Below, in pieces: positions 25,743 to 33,399 of a DNA stretch of 64,000 nucleotides. A program made the translations under genes and the position numbers. Origin of the DNA: Paenibacillus radicis (ex Gao et al. 2016) (GTDB taxonomy: Bacteria; Bacillota; Bacilli; Paenibacillales; Paenibacillaceae); assembly GCF_014641555.1 (NCBI RefSeq), contig NZ_BMHY01000022.1, positions 616 to 64,615 of the forward strand, in the 5' to 3' direction. How positions within the stretch are numbered: position 1 is the first letter of the stretch; every line of letters begins with the position of its first letter. A model generated the notes under the pieces. It had not been told where the DNA came from. It worked only from the letters and a program-made list of their open reading frames with translations, and searched no databases.

Positions 25743-26939
25743 CTAGCGGCTGCCCAGCCATTCCTCGGCGTAACTTTCCGCCATGCCAATCAGCATCTCA
25801 GCAGAATAAATCATCGCACGCTCGTCCAGATCGAATTTCGGATGATGATGTGCATATTTGGCTCCGGTCTCCTCGTTACGGGCTCCAACGAACATAAAGC
25901 AGCCGGGCTTTTCTTTCAAATAGTAGGAAAAATCTTCTGCCGCCATTACCGCGTCGGCATGAACGGCTGCAGAGCTGCCAAACAGCTGCTCGGCTACCTC
26001 CAAGCAGCGTGCCGCTTCCCGGTCGTCATTCACAACTGGCGGGTAGCCGATACGCAGGTCGAGATCATAATCCGCCCCGTACATTTCACAGGTTGAGTGA
26101 ATAACCGCTTTCAGACGATTATGAATGAGCATCCTTGTCGTTTCGTCGAACGCCCGAACCGTTCCCTTCATGCGGCAGCGGTCAGCAATGACATTATTCG
26201 TCGATCCCGCTTGGAAGGACCCGATCGTTACAACGGCCGGCTCAAGCGGGTTGATGCTACGGCTTACGATAGACTGAACCGCTTGTACGAGAGCAGAGCC
26301 TACGATGATTGTATCTACCGTGTGATGCGGCATGCCGCCATGTCCGCCTACACCAAGAATATCAAGGGTGAATTCGTCGGCAGAAGCCATAAACGCGCCT
26401 TCTTTGGTCGAAATTTGACCGTACGGGAGCGGAGAACATAGATGAACGCCATATATCGCATCCACCCCTTCTAGAGCGCCGTCTCTAATCATGTTCAAAG
26501 CGCCGCCAGGCGTTACTTCTTCAGCCGGTTGAAACAGAAACCGTCTTTCGCCGGCCAAACTGGCTGCCTGCTCTTGATAAAAGCTGGCCGCAGCAAGCAA
26601 TGCGGCTGTATGGCCGTCATGCCCGCAAGCATGCATGACGCCTGGAATTTTGGACGCATATTCACATTCTTTCTCATCTTGAATCGGCAAGGCGTCTATA
26701 TCGGCTCGGAGGGCGACAACCGGCCCGGGCAATGCGCCTCTGACCGTAGCAATGAGGCCATATCCTCCGACTTCTTCCCTCACCTCGCAGCCGAAAGCTC
26801 GTAATTGCTTGGCAATCCATTTCGATGTTTCTGTCTCTTTATAAGACAGCTCCGGATACTGATGGAGATATCTGCGCCACCGGACCATGTCCGGATAAAG
26901 ACGCTGCAGCCGTTCATGACGTTCGCCGCTTGTCTTCAT
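25743..26939 (-). CDS. M20 family amidohydrolase
   Basis: A 398-residue M20D metallopeptidase/amidohydrolase (N-acyl-amino-acid or hippurate hydrolase type). The metal-binding motifs are HACGHDGHTAALL (about residue 95), FQPAEEVTPGGA (about 130) and AEDFSYYL (about 350). The dimerisation domain lies near 180-290. Relatives deacylate N-acyl amino acids or aminobenzoyl-glutamate; the substrate here cannot be read from the sequence. The ATG at 26939 follows AAGGAGG at 10 nt; a TTG 9 nt earlier is too close to the site. It may be transcribed with the CBS gene 53 bp downstream. Confidence 0.88.
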   Translation of the reverse strand: MKTSGERHERLQRLYPDMVRWRRYLHQYPELSYKETETSKWIAKQLRAFGCEVREEVGGYGLIATVRGALPGPVVALRADIDALPIQDEKECEYASKIPGVMHACGHDGHTAALLAAASFYQEQAASLAGERRFLFQPAEEVTPGGALNMIRDGALEGVDAIYGVHLCSPLPYGQISTKEGAFMASADEFTLDILGVGGHGGMPHHTVDTIIVGSALVQAVQSIVSRSINPLEPAVVTIGSFQAGSTNNVIADRCRMKGTVRAFDETTRMLIHNRLKAVIHSTCEMYGADYDLDLRIGYPPVVNDDREAARCLEVAEQLFGSSAAVHADAVMAAEDFSYYLKEKPGCFMFVGARNEETGAKYAHHHPKFDLDERAMIYSAEMLIGMAESYAEEWLGSR

Positions 26940-27169
26940 TTTCTGCAAACCTCCTTTTCATTCCATTTTACCAGATGCAAGCGCCAAAGAGAAAGCGGAT
27001 TATCGCATCGCTGTCCAGCTTTGCTACATTTCGTTAATCTGTCACGTACATTGTAGATTATAGGACGGAGTAAGGGTTGCACAGACTGGGGAAACATACT
27101 ATCATGGGAAAAGAATGTACAAAGTACGTCCAATTCACCCACGCTTACGAATTATAAGGAGGAACTACA

Positions 27170-27514
27170 ATGATTATTAACAATACAGGCCTTGACGGTG
27201 TTCAAAGCGAACTCTCGCATTTGGACGATTCCGCGGAGCAGCTTGGCTTCGTTCGTTGGCAATGGGAATATTATCGCGCTACATATGACTTGAAGCTGGA
27301 AGATCGCGCGACCAACTCTGAATACTTCGTGCGCATCAACACGCGTGCCGTAGAAGGCAAGCTGGAAAACCCGCATGCCGTATTGGCTATTGAAGCCGTA
27401 TACATTGGAAAAGCAACGTTTCCGCACGGCATGGAATATGAATCACCAATTCCAGAACCGATTATGAGCATCGCAAATCAGAAGCTGGAACAGCTGAAGC
27501 AGCTGCTTGCGTAG
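27170..27514 (+). CDS. yugN: YugN-like family protein
   Basis: A 114-residue YugN-like protein, a small conserved family of Bacillales with unknown function. Typical segments are WQWEYYRATYDLKLEDR and the C-terminal KATFPHGMEYESPIP. It has no signal peptide or membrane segment, so it is cytoplasmic. The ribosome binding site AAGGAGG is strong. The FtsW-like gene begins one base after its stop codon and has little site of its own, so the two are very likely translationally coupled. Confidence 0.85.
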   Translation: MIINNTGLDGVQSELSHLDDSAEQLGFVRWQWEYYRATYDLKLEDRATNSEYFVRINTRAVEGKLENPHAVLAIEAVYIGKATFPHGMEYESPIPEPIMSIANQKLEQLKQLLA

Positions 27515-27515
27515 T

Positions 27516-28703
27516 ATGGGAAACACGCAGAACGGCAGTCGTGGACGACCAGACTTTCTGCTTCTCATCCTTGCGATACTGCTAGCCGGCTTTGGGCTCG
27601 TGATGGTATTCAGCGCGAGCTCCAATGTCGCTTTAGTAGCTCAGAAATTCAACAACGATGCATTTTACTTTCTGAAGAAGCAGCTCCTGTGGGCGCTGCT
27701 AGGCGTGTTCACGATGCTGTTTATGATGAATCTGCCCTATAAGTTCTACAAGAAAGGCTTCATCTTCCTGTTTATACCTGTGCTGATCATGCTGCTCATC
27801 GTGCCCTTCACCGAACCGATAAACGGCGCGAGCAGCTGGCTGCCGATCGGACCCTTGCGCATACAGCCTACGGAATTGGCCAAGCTGGCGCTTATTTTGT
27901 ATCTGGGCTCGCTGATTGCTAAGAAGGACGAGAAATTCCGCGACTTCAAAAAAGGTCTTCTCCCTGTCCTTATTATCATCGGCTTGGTCTGCGGCCTCAT
28001 CATGCTGCAGCCCGATTTAGGCTCATGTATGATATTGGCTGCTACTGCGATCGTAATGATTATTGCAGGCGGAGCTAATTTGAAGCATATTTTTATGGCA
28101 GGCTCGATTATCGGCGTTATACTGACTGTTGTCGTCAGTTTATCGATGGCCTTTCAAGCTCCTGAAGTTTGGGCATACCGAATCGCGAGATTTACCGCTT
28201 ACATGGATCCATTGGCAGATAAGGAAAACACCGGCCTTCAGCTCGTTTCTTCCTTGCAGGCGCTTGGTCATGGCGGATTGACCGGAGCCGGATTCGGAGA
28301 AAGCGTTCAGAAGCTTCACTATTTGACCTATCCTTACAATGATTTTATTTTCTCGATCATTGCAGAAGAATTCGGCTTTCTCGGCTCGGCATTATTCATT
28401 CTAACTTATCTGTTCTTCTTATGGCGGGGTTTGATCGTTGCGCTTCGCTGCCCCGATCAGTACGGCACGATCGTTGGCGTCGGCATTGTCGCCAGCATTG
28501 GCATACAAGCGTTCATCAACATCGGCGGCGTCACCGGTACGATCCCGTTAACGGGCGTAACCTTGCCTTTCATTAGTGCCGGGGGCACTTCGCTGTTCGT
28601 CTGCTTGATGAGCGTCGGCGTTCTGCTTAGCATTTCGCGGGAGCATAACAAGCAGGAACGTCCAAAACGTTCTAACCCAACGGTAATGAGAAGCCGAATA
28701 TAA
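27516..28703 (+). CDS. SEDS-family peptidoglycan glycosyltransferase (FtsW-like)
   Basis: A 395-residue membrane protein with about ten transmembrane helices, of the SEDS (FtsW/RodA/SpoVE) family that polymerises glycan strands from lipid II together with a class B PBP. Visible signatures include GLVMVFSASS in the first helix, GASSWLPIGPLRIQPTELAK in the large loop, MLQPDLGSC, and the C-terminal INIGGVTGTIPLTGVTLPF and SAGGTS. Nearness to ylaN (an ftsW neighbour in Bacillus) favours FtsW, but RodA or SpoVE cannot be excluded. The ATG at 27516 is one base after the yugN stop. A strong terminator follows. Confidence 0.88.
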   Translation: MGNTQNGSRGRPDFLLLILAILLAGFGLVMVFSASSNVALVAQKFNNDAFYFLKKQLLWALLGVFTMLFMMNLPYKFYKKGFIFLFIPVLIMLLIVPFTEPINGASSWLPIGPLRIQPTELAKLALILYLGSLIAKKDEKFRDFKKGLLPVLIIIGLVCGLIMLQPDLGSCMILAATAIVMIIAGGANLKHIFMAGSIIGVILTVVVSLSMAFQAPEVWAYRIARFTAYMDPLADKENTGLQLVSSLQALGHGGLTGAGFGESVQKLHYLTYPYNDFIFSIIAEEFGFLGSALFILTYLFFLWRGLIVALRCPDQYGTIVGVGIVASIGIQAFINIGGVTGTIPLTGVTLPFISAGGTSLFVCLMSVGVLLSISREHNKQERPKRSNPTVMRSRI

Positions 28704-28746
28704 AAAAGGTATCTTCCGGTTTAAAGACGGAAGATACCTTTTTTTT
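28703..28746 (+). terminator. Terminator after the SEDS gene
   Basis: AAAAAAGGTATCTTCCG (28703-28719) pairs with CGGAAGATACCTTTTTT (28729-28746 region), with eight T in total. Confidence 0.93.
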
Positions 28747-28766
28747 GCATGACATTTTTAAAAACT

Positions 28767-28805
28767 AGAGCTTGCTGTACAATTCCTTGTCATACAGCAA
28801 GCTCT
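28767..28805 (-). terminator. Terminator after the Asp23-family gene
   Basis: AGAGCTTGCTGTA (28767-28779) pairs perfectly with TACAGCAAGCTCT (28793-28805), followed on the minus strand by AGTTTTTAAAAA. Confidence 0.88.
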
Positions 28806-28816
28806 GCTAGGAAACA

Positions 28817-29197
28817 CTATTTGAGCCGGTTTGTTTCTTCCGTTGTCTCTTCTTCCTTAAAGGCTACGCCTTCCACCTTTACGTTCACTTCGACGACATG
28901 GAGGCCGGTCATATTTTCAACGGATTCACGTACATTAAGCTGAAGTTGGCGGCATACCTCTTGAATGGGAATGCCATAATGGACGATAATACGAAGATCA
29001 ATCGCAGCTTCCAGCTGGCCGACTTCCACCGAAACGCCCTTTTGCACATTTTTCCCGCTCAGTCGTTTAGCCAATCCTTCGGAAATTCCGCCGGACATCG
29101 CGGCAATTCCCGGAGTCTCTAGTGCTGCGAGTCCCGCAATCGTTGCAACTACATCGTCTGAAATACGGATAATGCCGGTTTGAAGGTCCTCGGTCAT
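28817..29197 (-). CDS. Asp23/Gls24 family envelope-stress protein
   Basis: A 126-residue Asp23/Gls24 protein. The core is visible: GIIRISDDVVATIAGLAALE, then GVSVEVGQLEAAIDLRIIVH, and HVVEVNVKVEGV. These proteins gather at the membrane through partners and are linked to envelope stress, while the YqhY and YloU members affect lipid metabolism. I cannot say which subgroup this is. The ATG at 29197 has GAGGAGTG upstream; an in-frame GTG nine bases earlier overlaps that site. It is divergent from chaA. Confidence 0.85.
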   Translation of the reverse strand: MTEDLQTGIIRISDDVVATIAGLAALETPGIAAMSGGISEGLAKRLSGKNVQKGVSVEVGQLEAAIDLRIIVHYGIPIQEVCRQLQLNVRESVENMTGLHVVEVNVKVEGVAFKEEETTEETNRLK

Positions 29198-29368
29198 GTT
29201 ATTCACTCCTCAATTTGCCATATATGTTCATTGTACTGGATGGCAGGCGCGGAAGCAACAAAAGAGCGGCTCCAATCAGCAATGCTTAGGAAAAAGTTTA
29301 CATGCGACATTTTTTTCGATATATTAATTACAGTTTTCAACATCTATCATGCAAAGGTGGCTTTTTTC

Positions 29369-30427
29369 GTGAGACAGAAATTGTTTTTCACCGGATTGAT
29401 CGTTATGTTTGCGCTAAGCGCAATCGGCCATTTCGCCGGATTTGACATGACGCTTCAATTCATTATTTCCGCGATTGCGATCGTGTTCGTTGCCGGTTTT
29501 CTAGGCAAGGCGACCGAAAGCGTGGCGCATTATGCCGGCCAAAGGCTTGGAGGCTTTCTTAACGCCACCTTCGGCAATGCGGCAGAGCTCATCATTGCGA
29601 TTTTCCTCGTTAAAGAAGGATTATTCGACATGGTTAAAGCGAGCATCACCGGTTCGATCATCGGCAATTTGCTTCTCGTCCTTGGTCTTAGCCTTTTCGC
29701 CGGCGGACTCAAGTACAAGCAGCAGAAGTTCAACAACCAGCTGGCGGAGCATAATTCGACACTTATGATTATGGCAGTTATCGGACTGTTCGTTCCGGCC
29801 GTATTCGTCGGAGCGGAGCATTTCTCGCTTGCCAAGGACCATTTCCTCAGCTTGGCAGTGGCCTGCATTCTCATCGTATCGTACTTGCTCTGGCTCGTCT
29901 TCTCCATGATTACCCATAAAGACGTTCTTTCGGATACCGAAATGAACGCCGACCATGGTGAAGAGCCAGCATGGTCAAAGGGCACCTCCATTATTCTACT
30001 CATAGTAGCAACGGTAATGGTCGCCTTCACCAGTGAATGGCTTGTACATACGCTGGATACCTTTACCGAAAGATTTGGCTTGTCCCAGTTATTCGTAGGT
30101 GCTTTTGTTATTGCCATCGTCGGCAATGCGGCAGAGCACAGCGCAGCGATCATGCTCGCTATGAAGAACAAGATCGGCGCTGCTGTCGAAATCGCCATCG
30201 GAAGCAGTCTGCAGATCGCTTTATTCGTTGCACCGGTGCTGATTTTGGTCAGTACGCTGTTTGGCGATACGATGGACATTATCTTTACCCCAATCGAGCT
30301 GACCGCAATAGGCGTATCAGTCTTTATCGCCAAATCAGTATCGAGAGACGGCAATACGAACTGGTATGAAGGCTTCCTGCTGCTAATGGTTTATATCATT
30401 CTGGGCTTTGCTTTCTACCTCGTCTAA
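29369..30427 (+). CDS. chaA: Ca2+/H+ antiporter (CaCA family, ChaA-like)
   Basis: A 352-residue CaCA-family antiporter with about eleven transmembrane helices, matching B. subtilis ChaA/YfkE (351 residues). The two inverted alpha repeats carry the ion-binding motifs TFGNAAELIIAIFLVK (near residue 70) and AIVGNAAEHSAAIMLAMK (near 260), separated by an acidic loop (DTEMNADHGEEP). It exports Ca2+ in exchange for protons. The start is the GTG at 29369 with AAAGGTGG upstream; the frame is open for 189 nt earlier, but that part does not resemble the family. Confidence 0.9.
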   Translation: MRQKLFFTGLIVMFALSAIGHFAGFDMTLQFIISAIAIVFVAGFLGKATESVAHYAGQRLGGFLNATFGNAAELIIAIFLVKEGLFDMVKASITGSIIGNLLLVLGLSLFAGGLKYKQQKFNNQLAEHNSTLMIMAVIGLFVPAVFVGAEHFSLAKDHFLSLAVACILIVSYLLWLVFSMITHKDVLSDTEMNADHGEEPAWSKGTSIILLIVATVMVAFTSEWLVHTLDTFTERFGLSQLFVGAFVIAIVGNAAEHSAAIMLAMKNKIGAAVEIAIGSSLQIALFVAPVLILVSTLFGDTMDIIFTPIELTAIGVSVFIAKSVSRDGNTNWYEGFLLLMVYIILGFAFYLV

Positions 30428-30437
30428 TAATCCAGGC

Positions 30438-30477
30438 AAAAAAAAAGGAGTAGGCTCCAACTGGAGTCTACTCTTTT
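30438..30477. terminator. Bidirectional terminator between chaA and ylaN
   Basis: AGGAGTAGgCTCCA can pair with TGGAGtCTACTCTT. Nine A precede it and TTTTC follows, so it is strong on the minus strand (after ylaN) and moderate on the plus strand (after chaA). It overlaps the ylaN stop codon at 30468. Confidence 0.88.
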
Positions 30478-30755
30478 CTATTCAACGCTTCATACAGCTG
30501 CGCCAAGTTGCGCTCAAGCCTGCTCAGCATTTCCTTCCCGCTTGGCTCGGTTATGAGTCCCGCACGCACTGCAAAATCAATCTCGCGCGAGAATCCGTAC
30601 ATTTGCGTATCCAAAACCTCTTCGTACAGCGGACATTGACGGGTCGTCAAGTTCTCCATCTGAACTTCGATCAGTTTCTCGATTTTGCTGGCATCCTCCA
30701 TAAGGAGACGCAGCGCCTTCTCATGCAATTGGACCGTGACTTCCGGTGAAGACAT
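30468..30755 (-). CDS. ylaN: YlaN family protein (UPF0358)
   Basis: A 95-residue YlaN/UPF0358 protein, close in length to B. subtilis YlaN (93). The conserved centre [20 protein letters not shown] and [10 protein letters not shown] is nearly diagnostic. YlaN is important for growth under iron limitation in Bacillus and Staphylococcus, where it has been linked to Fur and iron homeostasis. It is a small helical cytoplasmic protein. The ribosome binding site is a G-rich GGGGGG stretch. Its stop codon lies inside a bidirectional terminator. Confidence 0.92.
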   Translation of the reverse strand: MSSPEVTVQLHEKALRLLMEDASKIEKLIEVQMENLTTRQCPLYEEVLDTQMYGFSREIDFAVRAGLITEPSGKEMLSRLERNLAQLYEALNRKE

Positions 30756-30837
30756 CGTTTTCCCCCCTGTGCGTGTACCCGCCGTCGTCTATACCTTTTA
30801 TATTAGACGAAAAAGAGCCAATACACAAGGACAAAAC

Positions 30838-30872
30838 AGAAAAGCGCCTTTTCAATTTGAAAAAGCGCTTCT
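30838..30872 (-). terminator. Terminator after the HPr-like gene
   Basis: AGaAAAGCGCcTTTTCAA pairs with TTGAAAAaGCGCTTcT with almost no loop. TGTTTTGTC follows on the minus strand. The U-tract is weak but the stem is long. Confidence 0.7.
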
Positions 30873-30934
30873 CTATTTTCGGAAACGGTATCTGCCTGAT
30901 ACTAAGCTTCCAAAACGTATTATTCAGCTGAATC

Positions 30935-31177
30935 CTAGTCGCCTAAAACTGTAATATTCAGATCATGCTTAGCGAATACAGCAGCCATAGCTGCTTTCGC
31001 TTCTTCAGCATCCGGTCCATGTACATGCAGCTCGTACGAATGACCGCCTACCAAAGTTGTAAACAATCCAAGAATACTTTTCACGTCAATATATTTACTG
31101 TCGGCTTGCAGGACGATTGAAGAGCGGAATTGGCTAGCCGCTTGCGAAATTTCTACGATAGCTGCGTTGTTAGACAT
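30935..31177 (-). CDS. HPr-like protein lacking the active-site histidine
   Basis: An 80-residue protein with the HPr fold pattern. The second half is a clear HPr match: YIDVKSILGLFTTLVGGHSY corresponds to the NLKSIMGVMSLG segment containing the HPr kinase target Ser46, followed by ELHVHGPDAEEA. The first half lacks the GIHARPA motif, so the EI-phosphorylated His15 is absent; the region reads VEISQAASQFRSS. Crh in B. subtilis also lacks this histidine and works only as a CcpA co-factor, so a regulatory role is plausible. The ATG at 31177 has GGAGGG upstream. Confidence 0.8.
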   Translation of the reverse strand: MSNNAAIVEISQAASQFRSSIVLQADSKYIDVKSILGLFTTLVGGHSYELHVHGPDAEEAKAAMAAVFAKHDLNITVLGD

Positions 31178-31280
31178 GGGGAATCCCTCCAGAAATTTTA
31201 GTAAAGCTTTCCTTAGCAATCATGATAACCTGAAAAATCATATCCGACAAGGGGCAAAATGAAAAACGCTTCTATTTCAT

Positions 31281-32396
31281 TTATTTCAAATTTTCGGAAT
31301 TTAGTCCTTCAAGCTCAGGAAGCACAAAAACCCCGTCTTTGCGGATTAAAACATTGTCGAAATAGATTTCTCCGCCGCCATAATCGGGACGTTGGATGAG
31401 TACCAAATCCCAGTGAATCGACGAGCGGTTGCCGTTATCCGTCTCCTCGTAAGCTTGCCCTGGCGTAAAGTGCAGGCTGCCGGCAATTTTCTCATCGAAC
31501 AAGATATCGTTCATCGGATGTAAGATGTATGGATTAAAACCGATTGCGAATTCACCAATATAACGGGCGCCTTCATCCGCATCCAATATTTCGTTTAGAC
31601 GCTTCGTATCATTGCTCGTCGCCTCGACAATTTTGCCGTTCTCGAACGTAAATGAAATGTTCTGAAAAGAAACACCGGAATAGACGCTCGGAGAGTTATA
31701 GGTAATTTTACCCTGAACGGAATCCCGTACCGGCGCGGAAAACACTTCGCCATCCGGAATATTTCGGTGCCCCGAGCATTTTTTAGCGCCAATGCCTTTA
31801 ATGGAGAACGTTAGATCCGTACCTGGCGAAACGATGCGGACGCGGTCCGTCCGTTGCATCAAAGCTTGCAGCGGGTCCATCGCACGATCCATTTTTGAAT
31901 AGTCCAAATTGCATACGTCAAAGTAGAAATCTTCGAATGCCTCCGTACTCATCTTGGCCAGCTGAGCCATTGATGGATTGGGATAACGGAGGACAACCCA
32001 TTTCGTCCGTTTGACGCGTTCTTCCATATGTACCGGATTCATATACAACTGATCGTACAACTTCATTTTATCATCAGGCACATCGGCCATTTCATTCGCA
32101 TTCTCGCCTGCTCGGACCCCGATATACCCTTGCATTTGCTTCATTCGCTCCAGATCGAGCTGCCCCCACAGTTCAAGCTGCTCTTTCGTAGCATGCTTCA
32201 ACATGGAACGGAGCACGGAACGGTCGCTTGTCTCGACGAACGGTCTGCCTCCCCGTTTTGTCACTTCCTTGATCAAACATTTTGCGAGCTCCCGTTCTGC
32301 TCCAATCATATCAATCAGGACATTGTCCCCCGGCTGAACGTCAATGGAATAGCCTGCCAGATTACTGGCCAGTTTTTGCAGTCTTGCATCGCGCAT
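31281..32396 (-). CDS. M29 family aminopeptidase
   Basis: A 371-residue M29 (AmpS/PepS/aminopeptidase T) metallopeptidase, removing N-terminal residues from peptides with a two-metal site. Family landmarks: VQPGDNVLIDMIGAE near the start, NIPDGEVFSAP with the first glutamate ligand, IGEFAIGFNP with the second, GSLHFTPGQAYEE, and the C-terminal SSIHWDLVLIQRPD with His and Asp ligands. It is cytoplasmic, with no signal peptide. It stands between the HPr-like gene and a lipoprotein gene on the same strand, with gaps of about 100 bp. Confidence 0.92.
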   Translation of the reverse strand: MRDARLQKLASNLAGYSIDVQPGDNVLIDMIGAERELAKCLIKEVTKRGGRPFVETSDRSVLRSMLKHATKEQLELWGQLDLERMKQMQGYIGVRAGENANEMADVPDDKMKLYDQLYMNPVHMEERVKRTKWVVLRYPNPSMAQLAKMSTEAFEDFYFDVCNLDYSKMDRAMDPLQALMQRTDRVRIVSPGTDLTFSIKGIGAKKCSGHRNIPDGEVFSAPVRDSVQGKITYNSPSVYSGVSFQNISFTFENGKIVEATSNDTKRLNEILDADEGARYIGEFAIGFNPYILHPMNDILFDEKIAGSLHFTPGQAYEETDNGNRSSIHWDLVLIQRPDYGGGEIYFDNVLIRKDGVFVLPELEGLNSENLK

Positions 32397-32492
32397 AGCG
32401 AATACCTCCTCGTTCTCTTCCTAACTCTTCCGAAACGCTTTGCAGGCGGCTTCAGAATCCGTTCTATCGTATCATGACCTGTCGTCGATCGT

Positions 32493-33239
32493 CTATTTGC
32501 CGCCAGCAGGAACAACCACTCTTCCGTCAAAGGAGCCAAATTGCATGGTCGTCTTCCGCATTTCTTCTTTTTGCTTGTTATCCTTTATATAGGTAAGAAC
32601 AGTCTGTTCCTCCATCGACAGCGGTATGAGGTTGCTGGCATCAATCAGAATTTGATATTCGGAGTGCACCTGCAGCGTTTTCAGCATCGAGGAGAGCTGC
32701 GCACGTGATTTATTCAGCTCGTTTAAATATGCCTTGCGGTATTCCGTTTGCTCGATTGGCGCCCCGCTCTCCAATTGATCCAGCTCACCAGTCAGCTTCT
32801 GCTTCCACTTCTCTCTCGCCGCTGCTTCGTCTGTCAGCACACGCAGCTTGACCGTCTTCCCTGCTCCTTTTGCAGCTGCCGTATGCGGCCCAGCATTCTT
32901 TACAATTTCAATTTGTTTATGATCGGTTTGTATTTCCTTTAGCAATTCGACAGGATTCCAAGTGACCCCGTCATCTGCCTGTGCTTTAATCGTTTCATGG
33001 CCGACCACTTTTCCTTGAAAGGTTTTTGGCGTATGCGACCAGCCCTCGGCAGTAGCTACGACGGTCTGCCCTTTATAGGCGTAATTATCTGTTGCTGCCA
33101 GTCCAGCAATGGATAGCGAAAGCCATTCCTCCGGGCTGCGATCGCCCCTCAGTCCCGCACATCCGGCCAACAACAGCATAAGCAGTGCGATTAGTCCTGC
33201 TCGAATTACAGCAGCTGTAATCGTTATTCTGGCTGTCAT
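32493..33239 (-). CDS. Predicted lipoprotein of unknown function
   Basis: A 248-residue secreted lipoprotein. The signal peptide (about residues 1-25) ends in the lipobox LLLAGC, so the mature protein is lipid-anchored on the outer face of the membrane. The mature part begins with LRGDRSPEEWLSLSIAG and continues with charged helices and beta-rich pieces (VKLRVLTDEAAAREKWKQKL, then a Glu/Gln-rich helix). I recognise no family. The ATG at 33239 has GGAGGAGTG upstream; an earlier in-frame start at 33269 has no site. The gene is single, between the M29 and GGDEF genes. Confidence 0.8.
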   Translation of the reverse strand: MTARITITAAVIRAGLIALLMLLLAGCAGLRGDRSPEEWLSLSIAGLAATDNYAYKGQTVVATAEGWSHTPKTFQGKVVGHETIKAQADDGVTWNPVELLKEIQTDHKQIEIVKNAGPHTAAAKGAGKTVKLRVLTDEAAAREKWKQKLTGELDQLESGAPIEQTEYRKAYLNELNKSRAQLSSMLKTLQVHSEYQILIDASNLIPLSMEEQTVLTYIKDNKQKEEMRKTTMQFGSFDGRVVVPAGGK

Positions 33240-33399
33240 AATGGCACTCCTCCTATCGTTTGATAGCATTAGCGTCTCCTGTACCCGATGTATTTTATTC
33301 CCTCCCGGTCTGAAAGCTCATTTTATGGACAAAAAAAGCATGAAACGCTCGTGGCGATTCATGCTCTTCTTTTGGTTATAAGTATCTAATAGGATGCCA

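Noticed and set aside
29530-30354. Open frame of 274 codons opposite chaA
   Set aside because: Shadow of the CaCA antiporter; Ser/Thr/Pro-rich low-information sequence.
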